Shown here: positions 12,495 to 24,443 of the stretch, piece by piece
Numbering within the stretch: the first letter of the stretch is position 1
Layout of the letters: each line of letters opens with the position of its first letter
Assembly (NCBI GenBank): GCA_023231475.1
Contig: JALJEE010001010.1
Location: 1-56,960, forward strand
Reading direction: 5' to 3'
DNA: 56,960 nucleotides
From: Seison nebaliae
Lineage: Eukaryota > Rotifera > Pararotatoria > Seisonacea > Seisonidae
The notes under the pieces: model-generated
Told to the model about the DNA's origin: nothing
The model's input: only the letters and a program-made list of their open reading frames with translations
The model's database searches: none
Program-made: the position numbers and the translations under genes

Positions 12495-13070
12495 ATGAAT
12501 TTGGTTCATTTGGTTCTCAGTTTATTCTCTTTCCATTTCGTCGTTAAACAAGTTACCAATTTTATATATTAGGAAATTTTCCATATGTCTTTAGACTAAA
12601 GGTGATGACGAGAAGAAAGTGTCGAAAGATGAATGTCAGAAATTGGGATATAATCCACAAGTGTTATTGTGCAGTTCATGCGAATCTTTAGATAATTTCA
12701 ATTTGAGTGCACTTAAAAAGAATTGTTCACAATGTTGTTTGGACGATCAGGAGAATGAGAAAATTGTCAAAGCAACAAGAGCCGAATTAAAGGTATGTGG
12801 ATGAAAATTGGGACACTTCCCCCAAATCGAAGGTTTTTAATTTTATTTGAATTTTTCTTAAATAATTTAAATCTGTCATAAACAGCTTTCGCGAAAAAAG
12901 AAGATCATTTATCACGCTACTCAGGAATTGTCAGTGTACGATATATTCGTGGAATGATGCCCACACTTGACATGATTGGAAAGCAAGGGGAAGTGTTAGA
13001 GACATTGTCCATTATGAAATGGGATACCGATACAATTCACGATTTTCTTCAAGAACGACTTGTTTTATAA
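12495..13070 (+). CDS. SELENOF: selenoprotein F (SEP15) with selenocysteine codon UGA
   Basis: ER-resident thiol-disulfide oxidoreductase that binds UDP-glucose:glycoprotein glucosyltransferase and serves glycoprotein quality control. Three exons fit in phase: 12495-12551, 12595-12832 and 12886-13070. The introns are 43 and 53 nt. Exon 1 encodes a signal peptide (MNLVHLVLSLFSF...). The Cys-rich domain follows: DECQKLGYNPQVLLCSSCES, then NCSQCC. Next comes the redox motif C-G-U, where U is TGA at 12802-12804, continuing KLGHFPQIEAFAKKEDHLS and SVRYIRGMMPTL. The C-terminus, LSIMKWDTDTIHDFL, matches the thioredoxin-like domain. Homology resumes immediately after the TGA in the same frame, and a SECIS lies in the 3' UTR, so the TGA is selenocysteine and not a stop. 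Length (about 158-160) is usual for the family. Confidence 0.96.
12802..12804 (+). other. in-frame TGA decoded as selenocysteine
   Basis: TGA in the context C-G-TGA-K-L-G. Sep15 family members carry Sec at exactly this place in the C-G-U-K-L-G motif. Coding continues 9 codons to the splice donor, then through the next exon. Confidence 0.95.
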
Positions 13071-13130
13071 ATGTAAGACGATAGAGGACAATGTTGTTTA
13101 TTGAAGAATTGTTGTGAATTATTTCTCTTT

Positions 13131-13188
13131 TTAAAATGACGAAGAATAATAGAAAGCAATATGTTGCTATTATTCATCCGAAATTTAA
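13131..13188 (+). promoter_or_regulatory. SECIS element (type II-like) in the SEP15 3' UTR
   Basis: 61 nt after the stop codon. The core quartet strand ATGA at 13136-13139 faces CGAA at 13179-13182. The upper stem pairs GAAGAATAATAG (13141-13152) with CTATTATTCATC (13167-13178), 11 of 12 matched. An unpaired AAA sits at the apex, followed by a mini-hairpin GCAA-TATG-TTGC, which is the type II arrangement. Below the quartet TTAAA (13131-13135) pairs with TTTAA (13184-13188). All conserved SECIS parts (AUGA, apical AA, GA) are at the expected spacing. About 280 nt of mRNA separates it from the UGA. Confidence 0.93.
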
Positions 13189-13190
13189 TG

Positions 13191-13196
13191 AATAAA
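13191..13196 (+). terminator. polyadenylation signal of SEP15
   Basis: AATAAA a few nucleotides after the SECIS; a fitting 3' end for the SEP15 transcript. Confidence 0.6.
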
Positions 13197-13383
13197 AAAT
13201 ATTTGAAATAAATTTCAAGTGATTAAAAAGTGATTAAAAGTAGAAATAAATGATAGATTTAGTTTTAATGAGTTTTTTGATAATAATAAAAAATATTTCT
13301 TTTGAAAAAAGACAAAGAATGAAATGAAGAGGATTAAAAGTAGGAATAATCATGAAAAGATTGATCAATAAAAAAAAGTGGAA

Positions 13384-14495
13384 TTAACTGATAAGTCGTC
13401 TATATGAATTACTCAATTCAGATGATGTCTCACTAGTTAATGTAGCTGGATAGGAGTCGTGGAGAGTGTTCGAAGAGAGAATTGATGTCCAATGTGGATC
13501 GGTTGATTTCGGATAAAGAATTTCGATATCACTTAAAAATTGATTTTTTATAAATCCCCCACCAATATAAATTGCATCATCGATGGTACAAGCAGAAACG
13601 TTGGCACGACCTTTCTGTAAATCGGGACCATCGATCCATACTCCTTCGATCGGATCATAAATTTCAACACTATTCAACGATCCACTTCCATTACTACCTC
13701 CAATAATGTAAAATTTATCTTCGAAGACAACAGCTGCATGACCATGTCGTGGTTCTTTCATGGACCGAATAAATTTCCATTTCATTGATGATTCATTATC
13801 CATATCTAATTTTTCACATTTCGACATTGCAGAAGAATCTTTTCCTCCGAATACATAAAGTGAATTGTTGTGATAAAGAAGTGAATGACGACATCGTTGT
13901 CGATTCAACATTGGGAGATCCGTCCACAAATTCTCCGCTACATTAAAAGTTTGACATATTCGTAATGTTTCATTACCTCGTCGTCCACCAACTTGATAAA
14001 TGAGATTTGTTCCATTCGATACAGCCGCTGTATCCATAGGAGATGAATAAGATAATTGCTCCCATTTTGATTTAGCAACATCATATCTCTCCATTTTAGA
14101 CCATTCACGATGACCGTCCGTTCCTCCTAATACATAAATGAATGAATTAGTCGCATCTTTGATTAGGACGGCAGATCCGTTAGCTCGTGCACGAGCCATC
14201 GGTTGAATGAGTTGCCATTCATTCTGATTCTTATCATACATCTCTACAGATGAATGATAATGACCTCGATCATGTCCACCTAATACGATTGGTTGTCCAT
14301 TATGTATAATCATCGAATGACCCGAACGACCAACTGTCATATTAGCAATAGAGACATTATAACTATTGATGCCACTGGAGGAGGATGTGGATGAAAGTGA
14401 TTCATTTGATGATGATAAATATGATGGAGTTGAATCGATAATTGATGATCGATCTTGATTCTGAATATGATTATTTTGATTTTGTTTCATTATTA

Positions 14496-14526
<31 letters not shown>

Positions 14527-16598
14527 GTTATTATTAATATTATTGTTGTTGTTGTTGATATTGAATAAATCTTCTTCATTCATCTCATCATCAACATCAC
14601 TCATTCCATTAGTGGTATTCTCACAAACAATCGTCTCTTTAAATTTTCGATTTTTTGAATAAATACTTCCATCATTGTCGGTGAAGGAATGTGCACGATT
14701 CGTACGCAATTCACTGTAGAGGACGTCATTGGATAAAAAGATTTTCAAATCACTACGTCGACGATGTCGATGAAGTTTCGTGTCGATTTCATCTTCGAAG
14801 AAACTTCGTCGATATGATTCAACTAATCGAACGACACAAATAAAAAAAGTTGTTTTCTCTCTCTTCTCTTTGAGGATGGATAAGGTTGTATTCGATTCAC
14901 AAGGTGATAAACCATCATCGAAATCTCTCTCATCATAAATGTTCAACAAAGAAATTTTCTTATCGATATCTGATGTTTCCTCATCCTCATAATCGCCGTT
15001 GGAACTATCATCAACAAAATTGGATGATTCGTTCTCTTCACATTCAATTCCTTTCACTTCCAATAAAATATAATGATTATTACCTAGAATTAAATTAAAT
15101 TAAATTAGATATTATTAAATGATATTATGTGTATTTATTTAATAAATGAACCTTCGAATTGACTAGAAATCGCTTCAATTTTTATCGGACATTCATTTTC
15201 AGTATGATCACGTATCTTCTCATCTATTTGTTTCTCATCTTTCTTCAACGAATCATGAAGTCGTTCAATCCTCTGTTGATAATCCTTCAAATGACAATTC
15301 AAATAGAATGATATTATGATTGATAATAATAATCAATTTAACTTGTACGATATGAGAGAATAATGGATCTCTCTTTGGTAATTGAATACAATCACGTAAT
15401 TCCAATCGTTTATCCACGTACAACATGAACGGTTGCTATTGAGAAAAATATGATAAAATCAATATGAAAAATGAAATGAAAATTCAAAAAAGAGATGCAG
15501 CATACAATGAGGAGAAACATTCAAGAAATGGAAACAGATCAGAATTGCCATTACTAACGAAATGAGAGATCACATTCGAATAGATGGACGATGGCATATT
15601 GACCAATGACGATGACGAAGATGAAGATGATGATGCAGTTGTTGAAACGTGTAGACTGTTGGTGGATGAGGATGAATGATGACAATTAGTCTGCAATTTA
15701 TGATGGATCCATTTGACGCACATGCTGGTTAATGTTGAACGTTCGAATTGAATCGAATCATCTTTTGCTGTGATTAGTGGAAAGGAAAACAGAAAATAAT
15801 AATTTATAATAATAATTAATTACAGGATAATCATTGACATGTCCAAATGGAAACAAACCCAATAAATCAATTTCGATATGTGACAATCGGAACAAATCGC
15901 CATCCACTTGACAAACTTCACCGAAATTCTTCTGAATGAAATTGATGATGATATCATTATTGGTGTTGTTGGTGGAGAGTTGAGTGAGATAAGCTAAATT
16001 GGAGATGCATTTAAAAAATAATTGAAATATTTAAAAATTGTAAAACCGATGCAATTGGAAATGTTAATATGTTGGAGAAGGAGATCTTTGAACAACTCCA
16101 CCATTCCATCCATTTCAAACTCACAAGCGACGTCATATACATGTGGAATGTAAGACTTGTTCATGAGCAATCTGGAATAATGTGACAACACTCACGAAAG
16201 GAGACAAGTGACAACTTGTTCAGATAGATGCACTTGAGAATCGTCTTGAATGGTTTATAATATCTCTTCTTCAACGAAATATATAATGGCTCTCCATTCG
16301 ATATATGACGTTCTCGTTGATTATGATGAGGGAAATGAGAGTTTTTCAATTGTGTCTCCGATCGTTCATTCATAATATGATTGAAAAATGCTCTCGATTG
16401 ACAGATGAGAATAGATTTGTGACATCGAAGTGATTCGAATCCGAAATCAAGAACTAAATCATAGAATGATTTGTGATTATAGAGTGATGCCAATGTATCG
16501 TTATAAAACGATCGATCACTCATATATTTGGAGAGATCGTCCAACTGAATCTGATCATTCTGTTCACCGTGACTGCCCACTCCCAACGTTATCGTCAT
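13384..16598 (-). CDS. BTB-BACK-Kelch protein (possible IVNS1ABP-like)
   Basis: Minus-strand multi-exon gene. From the ATG at 16598 the first exon gives a BTB domain (YNHKSFYDLVLDFGFESLRC, HKSILICQSRAFFNHIM). The next exon completes it (HVYDVACEFEMDGMVELFKD). Exons near 15.97-15.86, 15.77-15.5, 15.44-15.35 and 15.29-15.15 kb supply a BACK domain (NFGEVCQVDGDLFRLSHIEI; TSMCVKWIHHK) and a coiled stretch. The last exon (about 15086-13384) holds a long acidic, Asn- and Ser-rich disordered linker, then six Kelch blades with GG doublets and Y/W spacing (IYVLGGTDG, LYVFGGKD, FYIIGGSNG). Such proteins are usually CUL3 adaptors. The BTB-BACK-long linker-Kelch order resembles IVNS1ABP, but that assignment is tentative. 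The exact junction between 15.5 and 15.44 kb is unresolved. Confidence 0.85.
14490..14560 (-). repeat. trinucleotide repeat encoding poly-Asn
   Basis: Run of ATT/GTT units (AAT/AAC on the coding strand) inside the Kelch gene linker. It encodes about 20 Asn with one or two Ile breaks; likely length-polymorphic. Confidence 0.85.
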
Positions 16599-17203
16599 CG
16601 CCAGAATTTGTTGCCTATCAATTTCTGTGATGTTTTCAAAAGAAAATCAAATTCCTTCACCACTCCAAAAATCAACAGAATCTTTCCCACACAGATTGAA
16701 AAAGTTCGATTCGAGTTCAACCGATTTGAGAACGAATGAAAGCTAAATCGATTAGTCTCTCTTCTTTTCCATTTCACTCGTTCGTCTCGTAGAACTTGCA
16801 AATCAGAAATAGATAGCGACGAGTCACTCAGACTGACCACCATACGACAAGAATCTCGTCTCTTATCTCCATTATCATCATCATCATCATTTTCTCCTCT
16901 CCATCGTTCACAAACATACACTGAATGTTAATAGCGACAACTTGTCACGCACATATATTTCTCTTCTAGCGACACTAGTCTAATATACGAGTAATCTTAT
17001 TAATAACTTATTAGAATGGAGAAGTGAGCAATTAATTGGGAAAGAGCGAACAAAAATATTTGTGTCTATATCATCTATAATTAATTGTCAATCTACAAGA
17101 AATCCTTTCATAAAATCACAAAAATTTTCAATAAATCTCCCCCTCCAAACAAAATCCATTGTCTCCAAATTAAACAAATTAACGTAACATGTTATTACAG
17201 AAT

Positions 17204-17242
17204 GCACACACATACACACACACATATATATACACACACACG
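17204..17242. repeat. (CA)n/(TA)n microsatellite
   Basis: Interrupted CACACA/TATATA run in intergenic sequence. Confidence 0.85.
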
Positions 17243-17629
17243 CCCACTAAAATTATACTCAATTGAAGATAAAGTCAACATGAAATTATCCAAATGAAAC
17301 ATCATTTTCAACTCGTCTCATTTATTGACCTTCTTATATCGACCCTTTAAATATGATAAGCTTCATCTATCAATTTATTAGTATGACCGTTAATCTGACC
17401 AACATTATCGAAATCGTTAATTTCCTTCCCCGATTATCGTTTTTATTATGTTGTTTATTTTATTATCGTTGTTTTATTATCAACAAAAAGGAAAAGAAGA
17501 GAAGGATCCAAATTTAGACAATAAGTTGAAGCGAGAAGGCAAAAAGCTCAAAAAAATTTTGAATTAAATAAAATGACATCGTTATGAAGAAAATGATCGT
17601 TTATAATCATTTTCTTCTTTTATCTCTCA

Positions 17630-17661
17630 CTCTCTTGACCTCTTTCTCTCTCTCTCTCATT
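17630..17661. repeat. pyrimidine (CT)n tract
   Basis: Run of CTCTCT with few interruptions, about 1.1 kb upstream of PMPCB. Confidence 0.7.
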
Positions 17662-18743
17662 TTGAATGTAAGGGAATGAAATAGAGACGAAATAATTTTA
17701 ATGATGCCCAAATCACATTGAATAATCTTCAATAATGAGATTTATCGTATTGATGTATCGTTCCATATATTTGGGAGAGATTAGTCTCTGTCGATGTGAT
17801 TCCATCGAATAATAATAGTAATAATAATAGTCAAAATCATCATCTCATTTTGTTTGTTCGGAAGAAATTGGAAGAAAATGTTACATGAAAATTGAATGTT
17901 ATCCGAATAATATATTGGAATTTAATTAATTTCATTTGTCCTTCTCTTTTCTTTCACAATTCTTTCGCTCGACATATCTGTATGTTGTTCAATTCGTTTT
18001 CATTTTTTTCCATTATATTTCTCCTTTTTCTTATAAAGGTCAAGAATGGAATGCATACTTTATCCACTTATCTCAATATCCTTCATGACCTCCCTCGTCA
18101 AATAATGGACATCTTCCTTCAATTCAATCGTTTATTCACTCTACTATACCCATATCTGTCAATATACGTAACATAATTGCCTCGTCAAATAAATAATCAA
18201 AATAAACATTGAGTTACCTCGATTTTTATTTAGTATTGACTACTGTCCTATAACATTTCTTTTTCTAACTACCCCGTCAATATCCTTCCATTATCGTACC
18301 GAATAATCTTCCTAATTGAGAAAGGAAACGAACCAGAAATTTCTTCAATTAATTCCCATACGACAATGGATAGAGCTTATTCGACAAATAGAATATTTAG
18401 AAATACTCTTAAAATTTTTTCTCTAATTGAACTTTCCAGAAAAAATTGTAAAATGCATGATAATAATTTGAGATATAACTAAATTTGGCAATATTTCATA
18501 CAATGTTAATTTTGGTGGTACCATAAACAAGGATGAGGATATATATGTTATTATTTGAGAATGGAATGAGATAATTTATTATATGGAATTCTCGAATATA
18601 TCGTTCAATGTTGAAGATTGAATTTAAAATAGAAATTTGAATTTTTAGTCGAAAACAGTTCGCATCAGATTTATTTCTGTTAAAATTTTCAGTGGAAAAT
18701 AATTATTCTTATCCCGCACTTTTGGTTAAAAGATTAAAAGAAG

Positions 18744-20171
18744 ATGTTGAATAAAATCTTACGTAGTCGTGCAAGTCAATTGACGAGAACTTTCACTAGA
18801 CAATTGACATCGGATGTGAAGGTGGAGAAAGATATATGTAAATCTTCTATTTCTGCTGCTTATCCACCAACCGAAGTCTCTCAATTGGAAAATGGATTGA
18901 GAGTTGCATCAGAAGATTATGGAACTCCAACATGTACTGTGGGAGTATGGATAGATGCTGGTAGTCGATTCGAAACTGAACAGAATAATGGAACTGCACA
19001 TTTCCTAGAACATATGGCATTCAAAGGAACACACAAACGGAATCAAGTTCAATTAGAATTAGAGATTGAAAATATGGGTGCTCATCTCAACGCATATACA
19101 TCACGAGAACAAACCGTTTATTATGCCAAATCATTCTCATCCGATATGAATCGATCTGTTGAGATTTTGGCTGATATTCTTAAAAATTCCAAATTAGGCG
19201 AAGCAGAAATTGAACGAGAACGTGGAGTGATTCTGAGAGAAATGCAAGAAGTTGAGACGAATTTACAAGAAGTAGTTTTTGATCATCTTCACGCAACCGC
19301 TTTCCAAGGAACACCATTAGGTCGTACGATTTTAGGTCCAACGGAAAATATTCAATCAATCTCTCGACAAGATTTACAGAAATATATCAATACACATTAT
19401 AAAGCTCCAAGAATCGTATTAGCAGCAGCTGGTGGTTGTAATCATAATGAATTGGTCAAATTGGCGGAACAACATTTGGGATCGTTACCATGGAAATATG
19501 ATAATGAATTAATTCCCGAAATTCCCAAATGTCGATACACTGGAGGTGATATTCGAGTACGAGATGATTCTTTATCTTTAGCTCATATCGCCATTGCTGT
19601 AGAAGGTAGTAGTTGGTCGGATGCCGATACAATTCCATTAATGGTTGCCAATACCATCATTGGATCATGGGATCGTTCGATGGGCAGTGGAGGAAATGTT
19701 GCTTCAAAATTAGGACGATTAGCTCATGAACATAATTTAGTACATTCGTTCCAAGCGTTCAATACCTGTTATACCGATACGGGATTATGGGGATGTTATT
19801 TTGTCACCGATCGAAATAATATCGATGATTTTGTCATAGTTCTATTGAAAGAATGGATGAGATTATGTAATTCAGTGACAGAAGGAGAAGTTGAACGAGC
19901 GAAAAATTTGTTGAAGACGCATATGCTCCTCCAATTAGATGGAACGACTGCCATTTGTGAAGATATCGGTCGACAACTTCTTTGTTATGGACGACGAGTA
20001 CCATTGCATGAATTAGAACGACGAATTGATGCGGTTGATATGAATGTGGTGAAAGCAGTGTGTAATAAATATATTTATGATAAATGTCCAGCGGTGGCTG
20101 GTGTTGGTCCCATTGAACAATTGATTGATTATAACCGAATTCGTGCTGGTATGTATTGGATGAGAGTGTAG
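18744..20171 (+). CDS. PMPCB: mitochondrial processing peptidase beta subunit
   Basis: Single-exon gene, 475 residues, the usual length. It is the catalytic subunit of the matrix peptidase that removes presequences from imported precursors. The N-terminus is Arg/Ser/Thr-rich without acids ([20 protein letters not shown]), a mitochondrial targeting signal. The M16 zinc site is inverted HxxEH at residues 86-90 (HFLEH) in [15 protein letters not shown]. The distal Glu ligand is E166, 76 residues later, in GVILREMQE. The C-terminal half contains ALNL-equivalent and [11 protein letters not shown] segments typical of the beta subunit. BOLA1 follows on the same strand about 255 nt downstream. The many open frames on the other strand are shadows. 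Confidence 0.97.
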   Translation: MLNKILRSRASQLTRTFTRQLTSDVKVEKDICKSSISAAYPPTEVSQLENGLRVASEDYGTPTCTVGVWIDAGSRFETEQNNGTAHFLEHMAFKGTHKRNQVQLELEIENMGAHLNAYTSREQTVYYAKSFSSDMNRSVEILADILKNSKLGEAEIERERGVILREMQEVETNLQEVVFDHLHATAFQGTPLGRTILGPTENIQSISRQDLQKYINTHYKAPRIVLAAAGGCNHNELVKLAEQHLGSLPWKYDNELIPEIPKCRYTGGDIRVRDDSLSLAHIAIAVEGSSWSDADTIPLMVANTIIGSWDRSMGSGGNVASKLGRLAHEHNLVHSFQAFNTCYTDTGLWGCYFVTDRNNIDDFVIVLLKEWMRLCNSVTEGEVERAKNLLKTHMLLQLDGTTAICEDIGRQLLCYGRRVPLHELERRIDAVDMNVVKAVCNKYIYDKCPAVAGVGPIEQLIDYNRIRAGMYWMRV

Positions 20172-20275
20172 ACATGGAATAAATGATTCAATTTGAAGTG
20201 ACATAGTCCAAAAGAATTCTTCTCTTTTACCCATTGATCATTTCGAAGAGATTGTTGACCATTTTACATTTTAAA

Positions 20276-20281
20276 AATAAA
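20276..20281 (+). terminator. likely polyadenylation signal of PMPCB
   Basis: AATAAA about 100 nt after the PMPCB stop and upstream of BOLA1. Confidence 0.5.
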
Positions 20282-20426
20282 AAGTTTCTTCGACTTAAAA
20301 TTTTTTTCTTTTAATTCAATTAACTTTCTGTCTTATTTCCATATAGTTCTTTGTGGAAAATTAATAAATGACATTTATTTCCTTTTTCTAAACAACAGAA
20401 TCTTATTCATTTCTTTTTCCAGTCCG

Positions 20427-20960
20427 ATGATCGAGAAAGTGGGGAGAATAATATGTAGAACGAATTTAATCAATCCGGTAAGATTCAGCTCGATCTACAA
20501 CGTTCCAAAAGTTCATCAATTCAATCGTGTGATCTATGAAGACGATAAAAGCAGACGTCAATCATCAAATATAAGTAATGGAATAATATCGAAAAAAATC
20601 GAACAACGTATTAAGGATGTCATACCAACCGTTTTCATTGAGATTGTCAATGAATCATGGAGACATAAAGTACCAAAGAATAGTGAAACACATTTCAAAT
20701 TAACTGTCGTATCTGACCGTTTTGAGAAGATGAAAATGTTGGATCGTCATCGTCTTATTAATAACGAATTAAATGATTGTATGGAGAATGATGGTGTGCA
20801 TTCCATTCAAATTCATACAATTACACCATCAATATGGTACAGTAATTATTATGAGAAAGGATTGAAACTCGCAGAGAATACACAACCACCATCTTGTTTG
20901 GGTGGTATTGTTCGTGAGAAATTGATGAAGGAATCGTTAAATAAAACTGAAGGATCATAA
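20427..20960 (+). CDS. BOLA1: BolA-like protein, BOLA1 type (mitochondrial)
   Basis: 177 codons. BOLA1 binds the monothiol glutaredoxin GLRX5 through a [2Fe-2S] cluster and protects mitochondrial iron-sulfur and thiol balance. After an Arg-rich presequence-like start (MIEKVGRIICRTNLINPVRF), the BolA fold begins near residue 55 with KIEQRIKDVI. It continues IEIVNESWRHKVPKNSETHF, with the invariant His of the S-x-x-H...SETHF block, then LTVVSDRFEKMKMLDRHRLI and VHSIQIHTITPSIW. The SETHF and RHRLI motifs are diagnostic. A TTTTCCAG acceptor-like site sits 5 nt before the ATG, so an untranslated first exon is possible. It has about 50 residues more than the human protein, mostly at the N-terminus and tail. 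Confidence 0.93.
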   Translation: MIEKVGRIICRTNLINPVRFSSIYNVPKVHQFNRVIYEDDKSRRQSSNISNGIISKKIEQRIKDVIPTVFIEIVNESWRHKVPKNSETHFKLTVVSDRFEKMKMLDRHRLINNELNDCMENDGVHSIQIHTITPSIWYSNYYEKGLKLAENTQPPSCLGGIVREKLMKESLNKTEGS

Positions 20961-21117
20961 AATCATTTTTTCAGTTGGTTGTTATTATGAAATCGTTATT
21001 AATTTATGAGACATATATTAATTTCATATAATTCATTTATTTATTTCATCGATTGAAAAAAAGAATGAAATAATTTTTGTTTTCTCATATTTCATCTCGA
21101 AGATCACTTTTCTTAGA

Positions 21118-22630
21118 ATGATTCCATTTCACTTCTTAACATTCCTGATGATGGTTTTAGGAAAATGTTTTCCTTCATTCTCTTCACTCATGGTCAATAC
21201 TTGTTTGAATTCCAATGAGGATGTTTATAGAAATTTTGATTATGAAAACTTTCGTGAAACGACAAAGCAATTAAAAGAGAATAATATTCATGTTCATATT
21301 CTAGAAAGACCTTTCATTTTGAATACTTGGAACTTTTCTATTGCCACAATCACCGGTTGGAACTTGTTTATCAATAATAAATTGATAATTCTCATTAGCT
21401 TGGAATGAGTTGATGAATTGTAAGGAATCGAATTTAATTTATAGATCGAAGAAAAATAATTTATTGAATTCACTTGTAGCTGGATGTTCTGCTTGCGAAC
21501 AACATCAATGTGATGGAACTGTTGGATATGGTGGTTCTCCTGATACTACTGGAGAGACTACATTAGATGCAATGATAATGGATGGAGATGAAATGGATGT
21601 AGGAGCTGTGGCTGATCTAAGAAATATAAAAGAAGCTAGTCAAGTCTCATTAAGTGTACTCGAACATACTCAACACACATTATTGGTAGGTGACGCTGGT
21701 TACCGTCATTTTTAATAAACGTCTTATTTCCAATTTTTAAATATTTTATAGCATCTAATTTTGCTGTTGAAATGGGATTTGAACGACAAAATTTATCGAC
21801 ACCAAAATCTGAAGAAATTTTCCACAATTGGAAATCGCATAAATGTCAACCAAATTTTTGGAAAAATGTCCTTCCAAATCCGCAGGAACAATGTGGACCA
21901 TATAAACCGAAAAAGATGAAAAATGTTAAGGATGAATTTACTTATACATCTCATGATACGATCGGTTTCAAATTTATTTGTAACCGATTTTCATTATCCA
22001 TAGTCGATTTTAGGTATGATCGGAGTTGTTGGAACTTCAATTGCTATTGCTACAAGTACCAATGGTGCCAATCACAAAATTAGCGGTCGAGTAGGCGACA
22101 GTCCGATTATGGGTGCAGGTGGCATAGCAGATTCAAGAAGTCGTATTGGAGTAGTTGCTACAGGTGACGGTGATGTGATGATGAGATTTCTTCCTGCGTT
22201 TAAATTTTTAATTAGATTTTTTAAAATTAAATTTATTCCAAATTTGACTTTATTTGATTCAGAGCGAAAGTTCGAACTTTGTATCAGCTTGGTTATTCTT
22301 TGGATGAGTGTTTAGAAAGAACGATGACTGAAATTGTTTCGTACTATCCACACGTTAACGGAGCTTTATTAGCAGCGACAATTGATGGAGAATATAGTTC
22401 ACAACTTTCAACATGATTTATTGTTGTTTCATTTAGTTATAGGTGCAATTTGTCACGGATTTAATGGTCGATTTCCCTTCAACGTTATAACAGCCAAAGA
22501 AAAAAATGTTCTAACGATTTATGTCGATTGTATCGATAAGAAAGAGGAAAAGAAAAAAATTATTTCGAACAATGAACAAGTTGATGTAGAAAACGTTCTT
22601 TTGGTAGATAATGAAATTGAGGATTTGTAG
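21118..22630 (+). CDS. AGA: lysosomal aspartylglucosaminidase (N4-(beta-N-acetylglucosaminyl)-L-asparaginase)
   Basis: N-terminal nucleophile hydrolase that cleaves the GlcNAc-Asn bond during glycoprotein breakdown in lysosomes. Exons join in phase across introns at 21356-21398 (43 nt), about 21690-21752, about 21972-22013, about 22199-22261 and about 22392-22441. Family signatures in order: signal peptide, [81 protein letters not shown], and the autocleavage site HD/TIGM with the nucleophile Thr. Then [29 protein letters not shown] and [13 protein letters not shown]. The C-terminus continues through [16 protein letters not shown]. Between the signal peptide and NTWNF lie about 45 extra residues that human AGA lacks. 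Confidence 0.93.
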
Positions 22631-24443
22631 AAAGAGTGATTGACATTAATGCTCAATTTCACCAGGACGAATTTCCCTTTTCAAACATTTGTACAATCAT
22701 TTATTTTTCAATAAAATTACATCGTTTTTCCATTTGCTTTTACTGATAATTGAAATAAATATTGATTTTTATAGTTTTTGTTAATATTCATTCTATATAA
22801 TATAATAAGTTATCTCTACACATTCCACAACAATAACAACAACAACAATTACACATTCGCACATAAATATATTAAAGTGCACGTATAATGTTAGGAAGAA
22901 CAATTTGTTTTATTGAAGTGGATTACATAGTCAATTAGATTTGAGGAACTTACTTAAGAGATCGCTACGAACATGCTGCCTAAATTAGGAAATCGTTTTG
23001 TCATTTTCCGAGATGGAGTTTTTGAACATTATTTAGGTTGAGTTACGTGAACATTGATGAAAGATATAATGTTAATTATAAGATATAATTGATCTTAAAA
23101 TATACACACCTAAAATATGTGTAAGTCTAAATAAGTGCGTAACATTCGTCAATGTAAAAGAGGAGTTAGTAAGAAAAATATTTAGGAAGATAAATTACTT
23201 CGTTCATTGAACATTTGTGGGCATTTACCTGTTTCGAGCTGTCAAACGAATTATGAATGAATAATGGTAGACGGAAATATGTCCGAAGTTAATGAGTTTT
23301 CGTAAGATTAGATGAAACAAAATGTTGAAACGACGTGATCGAAATTACTATAATTGCTCTCATTTTATCACATTTCTTTTCTTTCTGCTTTTACCATTTA
23401 TTTAACATTAATACTATTGGGCCAGATCTCCTATTAGTATCAGTATATAGTATTAGTAATTACAATAATAATCATTCTCATTACTAATATGATCATATTG
23501 TAGTTCTTTATGTTAGGAGAAAAATCTATTTTTTCAAAAAAAATTTTATTCGATCCTTTAGAGAGAACTCATAACATTCACACAGTTTACATAAACGAAT
23601 GAAAGATTGCACATGTGCAAAGAAAGAAGAGTAGAAAGTAGAATAATAAAAAAGGTTTTCGTCAATCAGATGAATGATGTCAAGCGCGAGACGTGAACCT
23701 GCGTAGATGAGTGTCATCTTTTATCACCAATTTCGCGTCGGTTGTAACATAAAAATGAAATTTACTGTTACACAGTTGCTTCTCTACTTAAAAGTAAACC
23801 ATCGTTAAACTATTCATATAATCAATCATATAAGATGTAGGATTGATAGAAAGTTTATATTGAAGACGTTAAGAAAAAGAGATTTCCCTGAACTTTGTCG
23901 TCAGCTGTATCTCACGCACAGTTTTACCGCTAACTTTTATGTGAAAGCGACAGATTGAAAGATCCAACGTTATGAAAAAGAATAGTAACGTTTTTAATTC
24001 CTCAAATGAAACAATTGTTAACTTAAGTTACGCTTATATCACATCCGTATCAAGCCAACTTTAATAAATCTTCAAAGTCGTTAACGACCAAATTTTTTTG
24101 TTCTCCTACTTCATAATGTGAAGTTCATATTATTTATTGTTATTGTAATTATTTTGCTTTTTGATATTACTTAATATTCTTGTTCTTCAACTTTCCCTAT
24201 TGGTTATAATTAATTTATGTTCAATATTTCAATTTAATAGAAATCAAAGTTTCTCTATTACCAATACTAATAATTCTCTGAAGTTCATCAATTCCGTTTC
24301 AAATGAAACAGATAATATTATAAATTGATATAATAAGAGAATGTAATTATTTATATGGGTAGGACAACTAATTTAAATTGGTTCATTCCCCTTGAAATAT
24401 GAATAATCATTATTAATTCCTTCACATCAATTATGCTCTCATA
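22631..24443. other. intergenic, no gene seen
   Basis: 1.8 kb of AT-rich sequence after AGA, including simple CAA/ACA repeats near 22830-22850. A 63-codon minus-strand frame at 23526-23717 has no family resemblance. No structure stands out. Confidence 0.5.

Larger units (their letters stand above)
16599..18743. other. divergent intergenic region between the Kelch gene and PMPCB
   Basis: About 2.1 kb between two genes transcribed away from each other, so it should contain both promoters. An open minus-strand frame at 16595-16921 (Asp-run, Arg-rich) may be 5' UTR of the Kelch gene. Simple repeats occur at 17204-17242 and 17630-17660. No convincing gene. Confidence 0.5.

Noticed and set aside
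17892-18176. 94-codon hydrophobic plus-strand frame
   Set aside because: Phe/Ile/Leu-rich composition expected from T-rich DNA; no partner exon or conserved motif.
19456-20234. Several open frames on the minus strand over PMPCB
   Set aside because: They are shadows of a well-conserved plus-strand gene with intact M16 motifs.
21420-21479. Second intron in AGA starting at GTAAGG
   Set aside because: Removing it would delete the helix before GCSACE; leaving it in gives LLNSLVAGC, which matches the family better.
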